Assembly (NCBI GenBank): GCA_937959265.1
Contig: CALGMA010000012.1
Coordinates: forward strand, 20,958 to 84,957
Source of the DNA: an uncultured Anaerolineae bacterium
Lineage (GTDB): Bacteria; Chloroflexota; Anaerolineae; J036; Brachytrichaceae
Length of the DNA stretch: 64,000 bases
Direction of reading: 5' to 3'
Position numbers and translations under genes: made by a program. The notes beneath the pieces are model-generated. The model saw nothing but the letters and a program-made list of their open reading frames with translations. It searched no databases and was not told the origin of the DNA. Positions 45,869-56,044 of the stretch are shown one piece after another. Positions within the stretch are counted from its first letter, which is position 1; each line of letters opens with the position of its first letter.

Positions 45869-45957
45869 ATTACGCCCTCGCCTGTGACAACCAGACATAT
45901 TATCCACCAAGGGTCGAGCGAATCGGGGGTGGGGATGAGGCACAGGGCTTGTCTCGG

Positions 45958-45963
45958 TACAAT
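45958..45963 (+). promoter_or_regulatory. Candidate -10 box for a leaderless moeA transcript
   Basis: TACAAT ends 6 nt before the moeA ATG at 45970, with no Shine-Dalgarno between. Same arrangement as at 41388 and 23324. Confidence 0.4.
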
Positions 45964-45969
45964 CACGCT

Positions 45970-47316
45970 ATGCGCAAATTCGATCTGCTCACGCCGGTAG
46001 ACGCCGTCGCGAAGTTGAACGCTGCGCTCGATGCGGCTGGCTATGGGCCGGCACACGGTATTGCCGCAACAGAGGTGATTCCGACGATGCGGGCGCGTGA
46101 TCGCGTGCTGGCACGCGACATAGTCTCGCCCACACCCATGCCGGAGTTCCGTCGCAGTGCAGTGGATGGCTACGCTGTGCGCGCCAATGCCACGCCGGGT
46201 GTGCTGCGCGTGATCGGCGAGGTACGCATGGGTGAGATCGCGCCGTTCGCCATTCGATACGGTGAAGCGGCGCTCGTGCACACCGGCGGCAACCTGCCGG
46301 AAGGTGCCGACGCTGTCGTGATGTTGGAAGATACCGTGCCGTTGACGTTGGACGACCGGCGACAGGCAGAACCAACAGATGGTTCGCTGCCTTCCGTGCT
46401 CGTCCGGCAGTGGAAGATCCAGACCAACAAAAAGCTGGCGCCGGGCGAGAATGCGATCCAGCCCGGCGAGGACGTTAAGGCCGGCGAGGTCGTCGTCCGC
46501 GCGGGCATGCGCCTGCGCGAGCAGGAAATCGGCGGGCTTTTGGCGCTGGGCGTCACGCAGGTCGAAGTGATCCGCAAGCCGCGCGTCGCGCTGATCGCCA
46601 GCGGCGACGAGCTGGTGCCGGCGGAGTCCGAAACGCGCCCTGGCCAGGTGCGCAATATCAACGCGCCGATGCTGGCGGCACTGGTTGCGCGCAACGGCGG
46701 TGAGCCGTTCGACTTCGGCATCTTGCCCGATGTGCGCGCGGCGTTCGAGGAGGCGGCGCAGCGCGCAATGCGCGAAGTCGACATGGTGATCTTCATGGCC
46801 GGCAGTAGCGTGGGCGAACGCGATTTCGTGCCCGAGGTCGTGAATGCGATGGGCGAGCCGGGCATCCTCGCTCACGGCATCTTGTTCCGCCCTGGCAAGC
46901 CCACATTGTTTGCGGTGTGCAATGGCAAGCCGGTCTTTGGGCTGCCGGGCAACCCGATCAGCGCATTGGTGACCGGGATGTTATTTGCCATGCCAGCGCT
47001 CTGGCGCATTCAAGGGGCGCTCAACCCACCCGAGCCGCGGTTCATCCGGGCCACGCTCGCCCGTGAGATGAAGTCGCCGCAGGACTTGGAGCATTGGTTT
47101 CCGGTCAGGCTGGGGATCGGCGATTCGAGATCAGAGAAGTCGAACTTTGTGCAATTCCCTATCGCCAATCGCCATTCTCCCCTCTGGGCGGAGCCGATCT
47201 CGACCAAGTCCAACCTGATCTTCGGCCTGGCACGCGCCGATGGCATCGCTTGTGCGCCAATCGGCGTGGAGCATCTCGCCGCCAGCGCAGAAATAGACGT
47301 GCGACTGTTCGACTGA
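45970..47316 (+). CDS. moeA: Molybdopterin molybdenumtransferase
   Basis: A 448-residue MoeA. Conserved segments: MPEFRRSAVDGYAVRA, VHTGGNLPEGADAVVMLED, the MPT-binding ASGDELV, and GILFRPGKPTLFAV with FGLPGNPISAL. It inserts molybdate into adenylylated molybdopterin. Start ATG 45970 (MRKFDLLTPVDA); an upstream frame is unconserved. Oddity: residues ~382-406 (47113-47187) hold a 25-residue low-homology stretch (GIGDSRSEKSNF...). It is inserted between VRL and AEPISTKSNL in the C-terminal domain IV and is encoded by simple-sequence-like DNA. No other moco genes are nearby. Confidence 0.94.
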   Translation: MRKFDLLTPVDAVAKLNAALDAAGYGPAHGIAATEVIPTMRARDRVLARDIVSPTPMPEFRRSAVDGYAVRANATPGVLRVIGEVRMGEIAPFAIRYGEAALVHTGGNLPEGADAVVMLEDTVPLTLDDRRQAEPTDGSLPSVLVRQWKIQTNKKLAPGENAIQPGEDVKAGEVVVRAGMRLREQEIGGLLALGVTQVEVIRKPRVALIASGDELVPAESETRPGQVRNINAPMLAALVARNGGEPFDFGILPDVRAAFEEAAQRAMREVDMVIFMAGSSVGERDFVPEVVNAMGEPGILAHGILFRPGKPTLFAVCNGKPVFGLPGNPISALVTGMLFAMPALWRIQGALNPPEPRFIRATLAREMKSPQDLEHWFPVRLGIGDSRSEKSNFVQFPIANRHSPLWAEPISTKSNLIFGLARADGIACAPIGVEHLAASAEIDVRLFD

Positions 47317-47331
47317 TCTCGGCTGAGATGG

Positions 47332-47772
47332 TTACTGTTGCAGCGAGAGTGCCTGCACCGCTTCTTCCAGCAGGCGTCGGGTGGCGTCGTAGGTGATGAT
47401 GGCGCGCGCTTCGTCATAGGTCGCCCACTTGTAGTCTTGCACCTCCGCGGCCTGCAGGTGCACGTGCGGGTCGTGCACAATGCCGAGGAAGTAGCGCACG
47501 GTCTTGGCAACCGTCTGGCGCGGGTTGCTCCATGCAGCCTTGGTGTAGCGTTCTTCGAAGATCGGCTCGGGGTAGAGCGTGACGTCACGGATGCCGGTCT
47601 CTTCGCGCAGCTCGCGCCGCGCGGTTTCCATCTCGCTCTCACCCGGTTCCGCATGACCTTTGGGGAAGGCCCAGTGCCCGCTGTTGTGTCGGATGAGGAG
47701 GAAGTAGGTTTGGCCGTCCTTGCGATAGACGGGAATGATGCCGAAGGATTGCTCGGTGAGCTGCAGTGACAT
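47332..47772 (-). CDS. Nudix hydrolase (Ap4A hydrolase-like)
   Basis: A 146-residue Nudix protein. The Nudix box GHAEPGESEMETARRELREE is complete, followed by TGI. FGIIPVYRKDG at the N-terminus and YFLGIVHDPHVHLQ fit the bis(5'-nucleosyl)-tetraphosphatase group. These enzymes clear Ap4A or related dinucleotides. It is convergent with moeA, 15 bp apart. A TAGAAT hexamer lies 12 nt before its ATG on the minus strand. Confidence 0.92.
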   Translation of the reverse strand: MSLQLTEQSFGIIPVYRKDGQTYFLLIRHNSGHWAFPKGHAEPGESEMETARRELREETGIRDVTLYPEPIFEERYTKAAWSNPRQTVAKTVRYFLGIVHDPHVHLQAAEVQDYKWATYDEARAIITYDATRRLLEEAVQALSLQQ

Positions 47773-47856
47773 TTGGATACATACATTCTAAACGCGCGCC
47801 GGCTTTGTCTCACCCTCTGTTAACATTGGGCAGCCGGAGATCACTCTGCGCACGCC

Positions 47857-49158
47857 GTGACACTAACTGCGCCCGCTGCAACACACCCGACCGCCGACGC
47901 TCCGCTCCCCGCCGGACTTCGCGGCTATGCCGTGCTGCTGCGCCGCAACCCCAACGCGCGTAAGCTGTGGCTGGCGCAGGTCGTCTCGCAGCTTGGAGAC
48001 TGGTTCAACACCATCGCGCTGCTTGGCCTGTTGGTTGAGCTGACCGGCAACCCCGCCGCCGGCAACTTGATCAGCGTGGCGCAGATCGTGCCGGTTGCCA
48101 TCGCCAGCCTGTTCCTCACCGGCGTCGTCGCCGACCGGTACGACCGCAAGGCGATCATGATGATCTCCAGCCTGGCCCGCAGCGCGATCGCGCTGAGCTT
48201 CCTGCTCATCCGCACACAGGATACGGCGTGGATCGCCTACGCCGGCACGGTCGCCATTGCCATCGGCACGGCGTTCTATATGCCGGCGGCTTCGGCGGCG
48301 CTGCCGAACATCGTCGCGCGGAACGAATTGCCAGTCGCTGCGATGCTCGGCCAGACGACTTTCGCAACCATGCTGTTCGTCGGCGCGTTCCTCGGCGGCG
48401 CCGTGACCACCCTGCTGGGGCGGGAGGCCGCGTTCGTCGCCAACGCGCTGTCGTTCTTGATCGCGGCCTGGTTGGTATGGCGCACGCGGGCGAACTTCAG
48501 CGCCCAGCGCGAACGGCAGATGCTCAGCGGGGTCAGCGCGCTGCGCGTGTTGACCGAGGGTGTGCGTTACCTGAAGGAGAACACCTTCGTGCGCAACTAT
48601 CTGTTGGCCAAGCCGGCCGTGGCGTGGGCCTTGGGCGGCTTCGGCCTGTTCGGCACCTACTCGCTGACGATCTACGGCACGGGCGACTTTGGGACGGCCC
48701 TGCTGTTCGCCGGGCGCGGGATCGGCGCGTTCATTTCGCCGCTGCTCGTGAGCGGCGCGGCCTCGTTGCAAGATACGCGCCGACTGCATCGCTTCATCGT
48801 CGCCGGCATGGGGCTAGCCATCCTGGGTTACTTCCTCTTCGCCTTCACGCGTTCGCCGCTTGCCGGCATGCTCTGCGCCGGCATCGCGCACTGGGGAAAC
48901 GCCTGGGCGATGACGCTGAGCAGCCTGATCGTCCAGGCGAATACGCCGGACTACGTGCGCGGGCGTGTGCTCGCCCTGGACAACGTCGGTTGGGCGGTGG
49001 TATCGGCGCTCTCGAACCTGATCGTCGCCTCGGTCGCGATTCGCTTCACGCCGCAGGCCGGCGTGCTGGTCGCCGTGGCGCTCACGGTCATCAGTGTGAT
49101 CGGGTGGCTGATCGAAATGCGACGGATGCCCACAACCCCGCCGCTGACTGCACGATGA
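47857..49158 (+). CDS. MFS transporter (MFS_3-like exporter)
   Basis: A 433-residue, ~12-span membrane protein. N-terminal segment KLWLAQVVSQLGDWFNTIAL and motif-A-like VADRYDRKAIMMISSLAR are typical of the enterobactin-exporter/macrolide-efflux-like MFS_3 group. GTG start at 47857. The stop overlaps the start of the DNA methyltransferase gene (ATGA). Cargo unknown; efflux of a small molecule is family inference. Confidence 0.9.
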   Translation: MTLTAPAATHPTADAPLPAGLRGYAVLLRRNPNARKLWLAQVVSQLGDWFNTIALLGLLVELTGNPAAGNLISVAQIVPVAIASLFLTGVVADRYDRKAIMMISSLARSAIALSFLLIRTQDTAWIAYAGTVAIAIGTAFYMPAASAALPNIVARNELPVAAMLGQTTFATMLFVGAFLGGAVTTLLGREAAFVANALSFLIAAWLVWRTRANFSAQRERQMLSGVSALRVLTEGVRYLKENTFVRNYLLAKPAVAWALGGFGLFGTYSLTIYGTGDFGTALLFAGRGIGAFISPLLVSGAASLQDTRRLHRFIVAGMGLAILGYFLFAFTRSPLAGMLCAGIAHWGNAWAMTLSSLIVQANTPDYVRGRVLALDNVGWAVVSALSNLIVASVAIRFTPQAGVLVAVALTVISVIGWLIEMRRMPTTPPLTAR

Positions 49159-50012
49159 ACAACGCGCTTCACATTGGCGACTGTCTGGACATCCTGCACA
49201 CCTTGCCCGACGGCTGCGCGCATCTGATCTACCTCGACCCGCCGTTCAACACGAACAGTCGGCAGATTGGGCGCGTGCGTGGCAAGCCCAACGAGGCCGG
49301 CCTTGCCTATGACGATGCGTTCGGGTCGCCGGCCGGCTACATCGCCTACATGCGCCCGCGGGTCGAGGCGATGCGCCGCGTGCTTGCCCGAAACGGCTCG
49401 CTGTTCTTCCATTGCGACTGGCGCATGAGCCATCACGTGCGGCTGATGTTGGATAGCGTGTTCGGGGATCAGGAGATGGGAGACGGGGATCAGAGATCGA
49501 GGGTGAAACGTCGGGCAGTTTTTGTCAATGAGATTATCTGGCGCTATGGCCTCGGCGCCAGCAGGACGCGCCGTTGGCTGCTCACCAAGCACGACGTGAT
49601 TTTCTGGTATGCCAACGGCCCCGACTACACCTTCAACCTGATCCGCGAAGCGCCGACGCCGGCGATGTTGGCGAAGTATTGCCACACGGACGAGCAGGGC
49701 AATCGCTACATGATCAGCTATGGCCGGCGTTACTATCTGCGAGGGGGCAAGCCGCTGGATGACGTGTGGGACATCCCGGCCATTGCGCCCACCTCGCGCG
49801 AGCGCGTGGGCTATCCGACGCAAAAGCCGCTAGCGCTGCTGAAGCGCATCATCGCGCTGGCCAGCAACGCCGGCGACCTGGTGCTCGACCCGTTCTGCGG
49901 CAGCGGCACGACGCTGGTTGCGGCGCAGGCGCTGGGCCGCCAGTGGATCGGCATAGACGCGAATCTGAAGGCCATCGCGCTGGCGCGCGCGCGGCTGGCG
50001 GCCGGCGCATAG
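49155..50012 (+). CDS. DNA methyltransferase, beta class (N6-adenine or N4-cytosine), orphan
   Basis: A 285-residue methyltransferase. Catalytic motif IV LIYLDPPFNTN is near the N-terminus and the SAM motif I DLVLDPFCGSGTTLVAA near the C-terminus, the order of beta-class enzymes. YPTQKPLALLKRII precedes motif I. DPPF suggests N6-adenine. A 54-nt in-frame insert (49467-49520, residues ~105-122) splits VFG from FVNEIIWRY, which are normally adjacent. No restriction endonuclease is beside it, so it is an orphan. It is coupled by a 4-bp overlap to the MFS gene. Confidence 0.92.
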   Translation: MNNALHIGDCLDILHTLPDGCAHLIYLDPPFNTNSRQIGRVRGKPNEAGLAYDDAFGSPAGYIAYMRPRVEAMRRVLARNGSLFFHCDWRMSHHVRLMLDSVFGDQEMGDGDQRSRVKRRAVFVNEIIWRYGLGASRTRRWLLTKHDVIFWYANGPDYTFNLIREAPTPAMLAKYCHTDEQGNRYMISYGRRYYLRGGKPLDDVWDIPAIAPTSRERVGYPTQKPLALLKRIIALASNAGDLVLDPFCGSGTTLVAAQALGRQWIGIDANLKAIALARARLAAGA

Positions 50013-50029
50013 CCCGGGTGGGCCGGGCG

Positions 50030-51304
<1,275 letters not shown>

Positions 51305-51326
51305 CCGGCGCAGCGGGGCCGGCGCC

Positions 51327-52169
51327 TTAGGCGGGCGCGCCCGACCGGCAACTGAACTGCGGCATGAAGCCGAAGGCTGCCTCGGCGCGCTTGCCGCTGA
51401 TCAGCGCATCATAGCCCTGGATGTCGGCGCGCAGCTCGGCGTCGGGGTAGTAACGCGCAACCAGCTCGCGCGAGGGCAAATCCACGTGCGTGTCGCGCGC
51501 GGCGACGAACGCGACGGTGTGCGAACCCGCCGGCAGCGGCGCGGTTGCAGCCAGATAGCACGCCCGCGCGCAGTCGTGAATGTGCACATAGTGGGGCAGC
51601 GGATAACGTTCGTCGGGCGGGATCGGTTCCGGCAGGCGCGGCCAACGCTGGACGGTGACCACGTCGGTGAAGCGCAGGCTTACGGTGGTGAGGCCAAAAT
51701 CGCGGGCGAAGGAATCGGCGATCACTTCGCCGACATGCTTGGAGAGCGCATAGTCGCTCTGCGGGTCCACGGGGTGATCTTCGTCCAGCGGGAAGTAGCG
51801 ATAGCGCACCGGCCGGTGCGGCGGCACGGTGTGGTTCACCTGGATGGACGACGCCCAGACCACGCGCGGCACGCCCAGGTGCGCCGCCGCCAAGAAGACG
51901 TTGTAGGTGATGGCGATGTTGGTCATGAACGTCTGCGCGTTCGGGAACATCCGGCTGTCGGGGATGGCGGCCAGGTTGATCACCGCGTCTGCGCCGCGCA
52001 TCACATCGTAGCAACTGCCGAGATCGGTCAAGTCGGCAGCGATATATGTGCCGAGGCCATCGCCGCGCCCGACGTTGTCCACGCCGAGCACCTGCGCGCC
52101 CTGGCTGCGCGCGTATTCGACGACCACAGAACCGATATTGCCTTTAGCGCCGGTAATGACGATTTTCAT
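51327..52169 (-). CDS. NAD(P)-dependent epimerase/dehydratase-type SDR (first of a tandem pair)
   Basis: A 280-residue extended SDR. Nucleotide motif TGAKGNIGS is at the N-terminus, [11 protein letters not shown] and the catalytic YALSK (Tyr-x-x-x-Lys) follow, with Ser in VVWASSIQ. It resembles the uronate-dehydrogenase/UDP-sugar-epimerase branch of COG0451. It overlaps the upstream paralog by 4 bp (ATGA). The tandem pair and the neighbouring mannonate dehydratase suggest oxidation of sugar acids, but the substrate is inferred. Confidence 0.88.
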   Translation of the reverse strand: MKIVITGAKGNIGSVVVEYARSQGAQVLGVDNVGRGDGLGTYIAADLTDLGSCYDVMRGADAVINLAAIPDSRMFPNAQTFMTNIAITYNVFLAAAHLGVPRVVWASSIQVNHTVPPHRPVRYRYFPLDEDHPVDPQSDYALSKHVGEVIADSFARDFGLTTVSLRFTDVVTVQRWPRLPEPIPPDERYPLPHYVHIHDCARACYLAATAPLPAGSHTVAFVAARDTHVDLPSRELVARYYPDAELRADIQGYDALISGKRAEAAFGFMPQFSCRSGAPA

Positions 52170-53014
52170 ATTGCTCTCCGTTGCGGATTATGACAAGCAT
52201 AGCGCGGCACAAAGCCGAACGCATGGCGCGCGCGTGCAATGCTGATCGGCGAAGTGTAGCCGCTCAATTCGCCGCGCACGGGGATGCCGGGGTAGAACCG
52301 GCGCAGGAATTCCGTGGTGGGAATGGTAAAACGGATGTCCGACGCAGCGATGAAGGCCGGGATATGCGTCGCGGGCGGCAGGTCCGCCATGGCAGCCAAC
52401 CATGCCGCACGGGCGGCGTCCTCCACATGCACGCAGAACGGCAGCGGGTCAATGGCGCTGTCTGCCGGCGGTGGATGCGGCAGGCTGCGCCATTCGTCCG
52501 GCGCGCACACCCACACGTAGCGCAGGCTGACGATGGTCATGCCATAGTGCTGCGCGAACATCTCGGCTGCTTGCTCCGCCATCAGCTTGCTCAGGCCATA
52601 CTCGTCTTTCGGGTCGGGCGGATGCGCTTCGTCGAGCGGGAAGTAATGGAAGCGCGCGCGGATGTGATGACCGGCGCGGTGCATCACCTGGATAGACGAG
52701 GCCGCAACCACGCGCCGAATGCCCAGGTGATGTGCCGCGAGAAAGACGTTGTAGGCGCTGCTCACGTTCTGGAGCAGCGTGCGCGCTGCGGTGAACTGGC
52801 CGGCGCGCGGCACTGCGGCCAGGTGAATGACCGCGTCTGCTCCGCGCAGTATGTCGTAGAGCTGTCCCAGGTCGGTCAAGTCAGCGCGCATGTAACCGTG
52901 CCCGTCACCCGCTGCGACAATGTCCACGCCCAGCACATCTGCGCCCTGGGCGCGCGCATACCCGACGACGGCAGCACCGACTTTGCCTCGACTTCCGGTG
53001 ACGACGATCTTCAT
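52166..53014 (-). CDS. NAD(P)-dependent epimerase/dehydratase-type SDR (second of a tandem pair)
   Basis: A 282-residue paralog of the downstream SDR; both share the layout MKIV-TG--GK-G, ADLTDLG, IHLAAVP, ASSIQV, and a HYFPLDEAHPPDP segment. Motifs: TGSRGKVGA and catalytic YGLSK. The gene pair clearly arose by tandem duplication. It diverges in the C-terminal substrate region, so the two probably act on different or successive substrates. Confidence 0.88.
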   Translation of the reverse strand: MKIVVTGSRGKVGAAVVGYARAQGADVLGVDIVAAGDGHGYMRADLTDLGQLYDILRGADAVIHLAAVPRAGQFTAARTLLQNVSSAYNVFLAAHHLGIRRVVAASSIQVMHRAGHHIRARFHYFPLDEAHPPDPKDEYGLSKLMAEQAAEMFAQHYGMTIVSLRYVWVCAPDEWRSLPHPPPADSAIDPLPFCVHVEDAARAAWLAAMADLPPATHIPAFIAASDIRFTIPTTEFLRRFYPGIPVRGELSGYTSPISIARARHAFGFVPRYACHNPQRRAI

Positions 53015-53091
53015 GGCTCACACGCCTAAGCCTTCTGAGTCGTCCGAGCTATTTCAGTCGGTTAAGTCGGATTCTTTGTCTCCCGTCTTTA

Positions 53092-54072
53092 TCACGCCTC
53101 GCGCTTCTGATGGTATACGGCTTCGCGCAGGCCGCGGATGTAGCCGATGGCGTAGAGCCGGCCGAACGACGAGTAGCCGGCGTGTTCGTTGCTATCGCCC
53201 TCGACGGTGGGCACGTGGTCGGGGCGCAGCACGCCTTCGAAGCCGATGTCACGGTAGGCTTCCATACATGCCAGCATGTCGGTCTTGCCGTCGTCGTGCC
53301 AGGCTTCCTCGAAATGGCGCACGTCGCCCTTCACATCGCGAAAATGCACGAAGCTGATCTTGCCTTGCTGGCCAAAATGGCGAATCGCCGCTGGCAAGTC
53401 GTCGGTCATCAACGTGAAGTTGCCCTGGCACAGCGTGATGGTGTTGTAATCGCTGGGCACCAGGTCCACCACGCGCTGGAAATTCTCCACGCTGGTGAGG
53501 ATGCGCCCAACGCCGCGCAGCGGTGAAAGCGGCGGATCGTCGGGGTGAGCGCTGAGCTTGACGCCGGCCTTTTCGGCCACCGACACCATGATCCTGAGGA
53601 AGTCTTCGAGATTCTTCCACAAGTCTTCCTCCTTTACCTCAGGGAGCGGTGGTCCTTTCTCGTAGTCGCTCAGGTCGAATGAGGTTACCAGGGAGCCACC
53701 CCGCGACGGCGTGCTGGTGCTGGTGCGCGTCCAGTTCATCACGGCCATCCAAGCGTAGCACCACACCGGGATCTCCAGTCGGCCCATGTTCTCGATCAGC
53801 GTGATGCACCATTCGATCTCTTGATCTTTGCCCGGCAGGCCGCGCATGATCTTGTCCATCGGCGGGCGTGCTTCGATCACGGCCAGCTTAAAGCCGCCAT
53901 CTTCGTAGCGCTTCTTCATGCGCAGCAGGGGCATAAAGTCGTAGGGCGTTTCGCCCGGCCCGCAGTCGCCCGGTAGGGGCAACCCGCCCACGGCATAGTC
54001 CACGCCGGCCTGCTTGGCCAGCTTCCACAACGGCGAAGGATTTGGGGGGAGGTATTCTGCAATTTTGATCAT
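53092..54072 (-). CDS. uxuA: Mannonate dehydratase (UxuA-like)
   Basis: A 326-residue TIM-barrel metal enzyme. UxuA hallmarks: KLSAHPDDPPLSPLRGVGRI, ITLCQGNFT, FVHFRDVKGD, HFEEAWHDDGKTDM and LRPDHVPTVEGD. It dehydrates D-mannonate to 2-keto-3-deoxygluconate in glucuronate breakdown. ATG at 54072 (MIKIAEYLPP) chosen; directly upstream is a 7-nt tandem repeat that stays in frame and leaves no Shine-Dalgarno, so the true start is not certain. Shorter than the E. coli enzyme (394), as in many phyla. Confidence 0.88.
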   Translation of the reverse strand: MIKIAEYLPPNPSPLWKLAKQAGVDYAVGGLPLPGDCGPGETPYDFMPLLRMKKRYEDGGFKLAVIEARPPMDKIMRGLPGKDQEIEWCITLIENMGRLEIPVWCYAWMAVMNWTRTSTSTPSRGGSLVTSFDLSDYEKGPPLPEVKEEDLWKNLEDFLRIMVSVAEKAGVKLSAHPDDPPLSPLRGVGRILTSVENFQRVVDLVPSDYNTITLCQGNFTLMTDDLPAAIRHFGQQGKISFVHFRDVKGDVRHFEEAWHDDGKTDMLACMEAYRDIGFEGVLRPDHVPTVEGDSNEHAGYSSFGRLYAIGYIRGLREAVYHQKREA

Positions 54073-54073
54073 A

Positions 54074-54129
54074 GTGAGCCATGAGCCATGAGCGATGAGC
54101 ATTGAGCTATGAGCCATGGGCTGCGAGCG
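54074..54129. repeat. Tandem heptamer repeat (eight units) abutting the uxuA start
   Basis: Eight consecutive 7-mers related to ATGAGCC (GTGAGCC, ATGAGCC, ATGAGCG, ATGAGCA, TTGAGCT, ATGAGCC, ATGGGCT, GCGAGCG). They end 1 nt from the uxuA start codon. Unit-number changes would shift frame by 7 nt upstream of the start. No gene is otherwise seen between 54073 and 54199. Confidence 0.85.
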
Positions 54130-54199
54130 ATCAACAGGGGATCGGGAGTGAAAGACTCGAAGCGCAACACTCAAAAAGCTCAAAGATGATCGCTCAGAG

Positions 54200-54976
54200 C
54201 TACAAAACGCCGAATTCTTTGTACACCTCGTCAATCGGCATGCCGGCGGCCAACATCTCGCGCTCGCGATTCTCGAACTCGAAGATGGCCTCGACGCGCA
54301 ACAGCACCTCGTCTACCAATTGCCTGGGAATGATCTGCGCGCCGTCGTTGTCGGCGAACACATAGTCGCCGGGGTCCACACGCACATAGTGCGTGACGTG
54401 ACCGGGCAGATAGATCGGCTTGTTCACTTCGAGGATGGTCCAGCCGCCGAAGGCGTTGGGGCGCGTGCCGAAGACGAACATCGGGAAGTCCGGCATCTTC
54501 AACACGTACTGTGTGTCGCGGCAATTGCCGGCGATCAACATGCCGCGGCAGCCATGGGCGTAGGCGAGCTGGCAACTCATCTCGCCGAAGTGTGCCGGCT
54601 GCATGTCGCCGCCGCAATCGAAGCACAGCACACTGCCAGGCGGCTCGTTGGCGATGGTGCGCATCATGCGTTTCTGCGGGTGGCCGCCCTTCGCTTCCCA
54701 GTCTGCCTCGATTTCGCGTTGCCATGCGGGATCGAGGCTGGGGTCGGGCAGCGAGTGCAGCTTGACCGGGATGGCACGTCCGACGAGCTGCATGCCCTGG
54801 CGCAGTGGTTTGAAGCGATCGGAGAGCACGGTATTAGTCACGCCCAGCGTGGCGAGTGCATCCGACACCGCACCGCCATAGCCGGCGCGACGAAAGCGCT
54901 CGATGCGTTCCAGGTCGGTGATGTTCAATCTGCGAACGACGTCTTTGGTCAATCCGGCGAGAGGTCCATGTGGCAT
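54200..54976 (-). CDS. RraA-like protein (HMG aldolase/oxaloacetate decarboxylase-type fold)
   Basis: A 258-residue protein of the RraA family (formerly called menaquinone methyltransferase-like). Diagnostic parts: YAHGCRGMLIAGNCRDT, with the Arg-Asp pair, and VRVDPGDYVFADNDGAQIIP near the end. Members include 4-hydroxy-4-methyl-2-oxoglutarate aldolase and oxaloacetate decarboxylase; RraA itself inhibits RNase E, which this genome may lack. It lies upstream of uxuA on the same strand, suggesting a keto-acid-cleaving step. AGGAG precedes the ATG. Confidence 0.85.
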   Translation of the reverse strand: MPHGPLAGLTKDVVRRLNITDLERIERFRRAGYGGAVSDALATLGVTNTVLSDRFKPLRQGMQLVGRAIPVKLHSLPDPSLDPAWQREIEADWEAKGGHPQKRMMRTIANEPPGSVLCFDCGGDMQPAHFGEMSCQLAYAHGCRGMLIAGNCRDTQYVLKMPDFPMFVFGTRPNAFGGWTILEVNKPIYLPGHVTHYVRVDPGDYVFADNDGAQIIPRQLVDEVLLRVEAIFEFENREREMLAAGMPIDEVYKEFGVL

Positions 54977-55110
54977 AGGAATCTCCTGCGCGCTAAATCT
55001 GCTGATTACGCGCCAACAACAAAGGAATTGTAGTGACTTTCTGTGAACACATGCGGATGCCAGTGCAGCGTGCCTTGGCTCACGTCTGAAAACTCGACCC
55101 GTGAGGGACA

Positions 55111-55146
55111 GTTGGGCCGGCCAAGGCGATGCTTTGGCCTACCCAA
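55111..55146. repeat. Degenerate copy of the palindromic repeat
   Basis: Imperfect palindrome with arms GTTGGGCCGGCCAAGGC / GCTTTGGCCTACCCAAT (three mismatches). It keeps the GGCCAAGGC/CCTACCC character of the family. It lies in the 275-bp gap between the aldolase and RraA-like genes; I see nothing else there. Confidence 0.55.
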
Positions 55147-55251
55147 TGGGCTTGTTCAGACGCGCGCTTCACATTGGCGTGAAGCCTTGTGCCCGGCTGC
55201 TGTGGCGCAGGTAGCTGCCATACGGCTCCAGCATCGTGCCAACGAAGCGCT

Positions 55252-56025
55252 TCAGGCTTGAAGCAACCGCAATGCTTCATCTGCGCTCGAACCGCCGTGG
55301 ACGATAGCTGCGATGGCCGCTGTCATCCGCGCCGGCGACTCGTGTCCCCAGATGTTCCGCCCAACTGCAACCCCGCTGGCGCCGGCTCGCATGGCGTCAT
55401 CAATCTGTGCCAGCATGTCGCGCACATTGGTTGTCCGCTCGCCGCCCAGCACGACGACCGGCAGCGTGGCGTTCTCCAGCACGAGGCGAAAGGTATCGGG
55501 CGAACCGGTGTAGAGCGTCTTGATGAAATCGGCCCCGCACTCTGCGCCGATGCGCGCGCCGGCAGCGATCTTCTCCGGCGTGCGCATCTCCGGCCCGGCG
55601 GCAAACGTGCCGGGGATAGTTTCGACCAGGAACGGCAACCCCCACTGAGCACAGTCCATTCCCAGTCTTTCGCAGTTGGCTTGGTTCTGGCGGTCACCGG
55701 TAAACGGGTAGAGGATAACCTTGAGCGCGTCGGCGCCCAGTTGCAGCGCGCGCTCCACAGCAACATCGGCGATGGGCATGAGGTCGTTGATGCTGAGGAT
55801 GAGGCCACAATGTCCCAACGCGTCACCGCAGCGCATGGCTGTGCCGAAGGTAGTAAGGATGGCGTCTGCGCCGGCAGCCAATGTCTCGCGAATGACATAC
55901 GCCGGATCGCTCACGCCGGCCATTGGCCGGTCGAGATAGTTGCCGTGGTCCATCGCCACGATCACTGTCTTGTCATCGGTGTTAAAAATCCGCCGCAGTC
56001 GGCGCTTTGTGTAGTTGATCGTCAT
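55252..56025 (-). CDS. Class I aldolase of the DhnA/LsrF family
   Basis: A 257-residue (beta/alpha)8 Schiff-base aldolase. VIVAMDHGNYLDRP is the conserved N-terminal strand; ADFIKTLYTGSPDTF contains the likely Schiff-base Lys (FIKT). VVVLGGERT and the phosphate-binding ASGVAVGRNIWGH complete the pattern. The family (COG1830) includes archaeal-type fructose-bisphosphate aldolase and LsrF. In this operon it probably cleaves a phosphorylated keto-sugar. It is 19 nt downstream of the PQQ-like gene. Confidence 0.88.
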   Translation of the reverse strand: MTINYTKRRLRRIFNTDDKTVIVAMDHGNYLDRPMAGVSDPAYVIRETLAAGADAILTTFGTAMRCGDALGHCGLILSINDLMPIADVAVERALQLGADALKVILYPFTGDRQNQANCERLGMDCAQWGLPFLVETIPGTFAAGPEMRTPEKIAAGARIGAECGADFIKTLYTGSPDTFRLVLENATLPVVVLGGERTTNVRDMLAQIDDAMRAGASGVAVGRNIWGHESPARMTAAIAAIVHGGSSADEALRLLQA

Positions 56026-56044
56026 CAGTCTTCACAAGTGGGTC

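Noticed and set aside
48228..49154. Long upstream extension of the methyltransferase frame into the MFS gene
   Set aside because: The extension is out-of-frame MFS sequence. The conserved methyltransferase begins MNNALHIGDCLDIL at 49155.
54200..54976. RraA-like gene as an RNase E inhibitor
   Set aside because: The gene sits in a catabolic cluster and the genome shows RNase J rather than RNase E, so an aldolase/decarboxylase-type role is more plausible.
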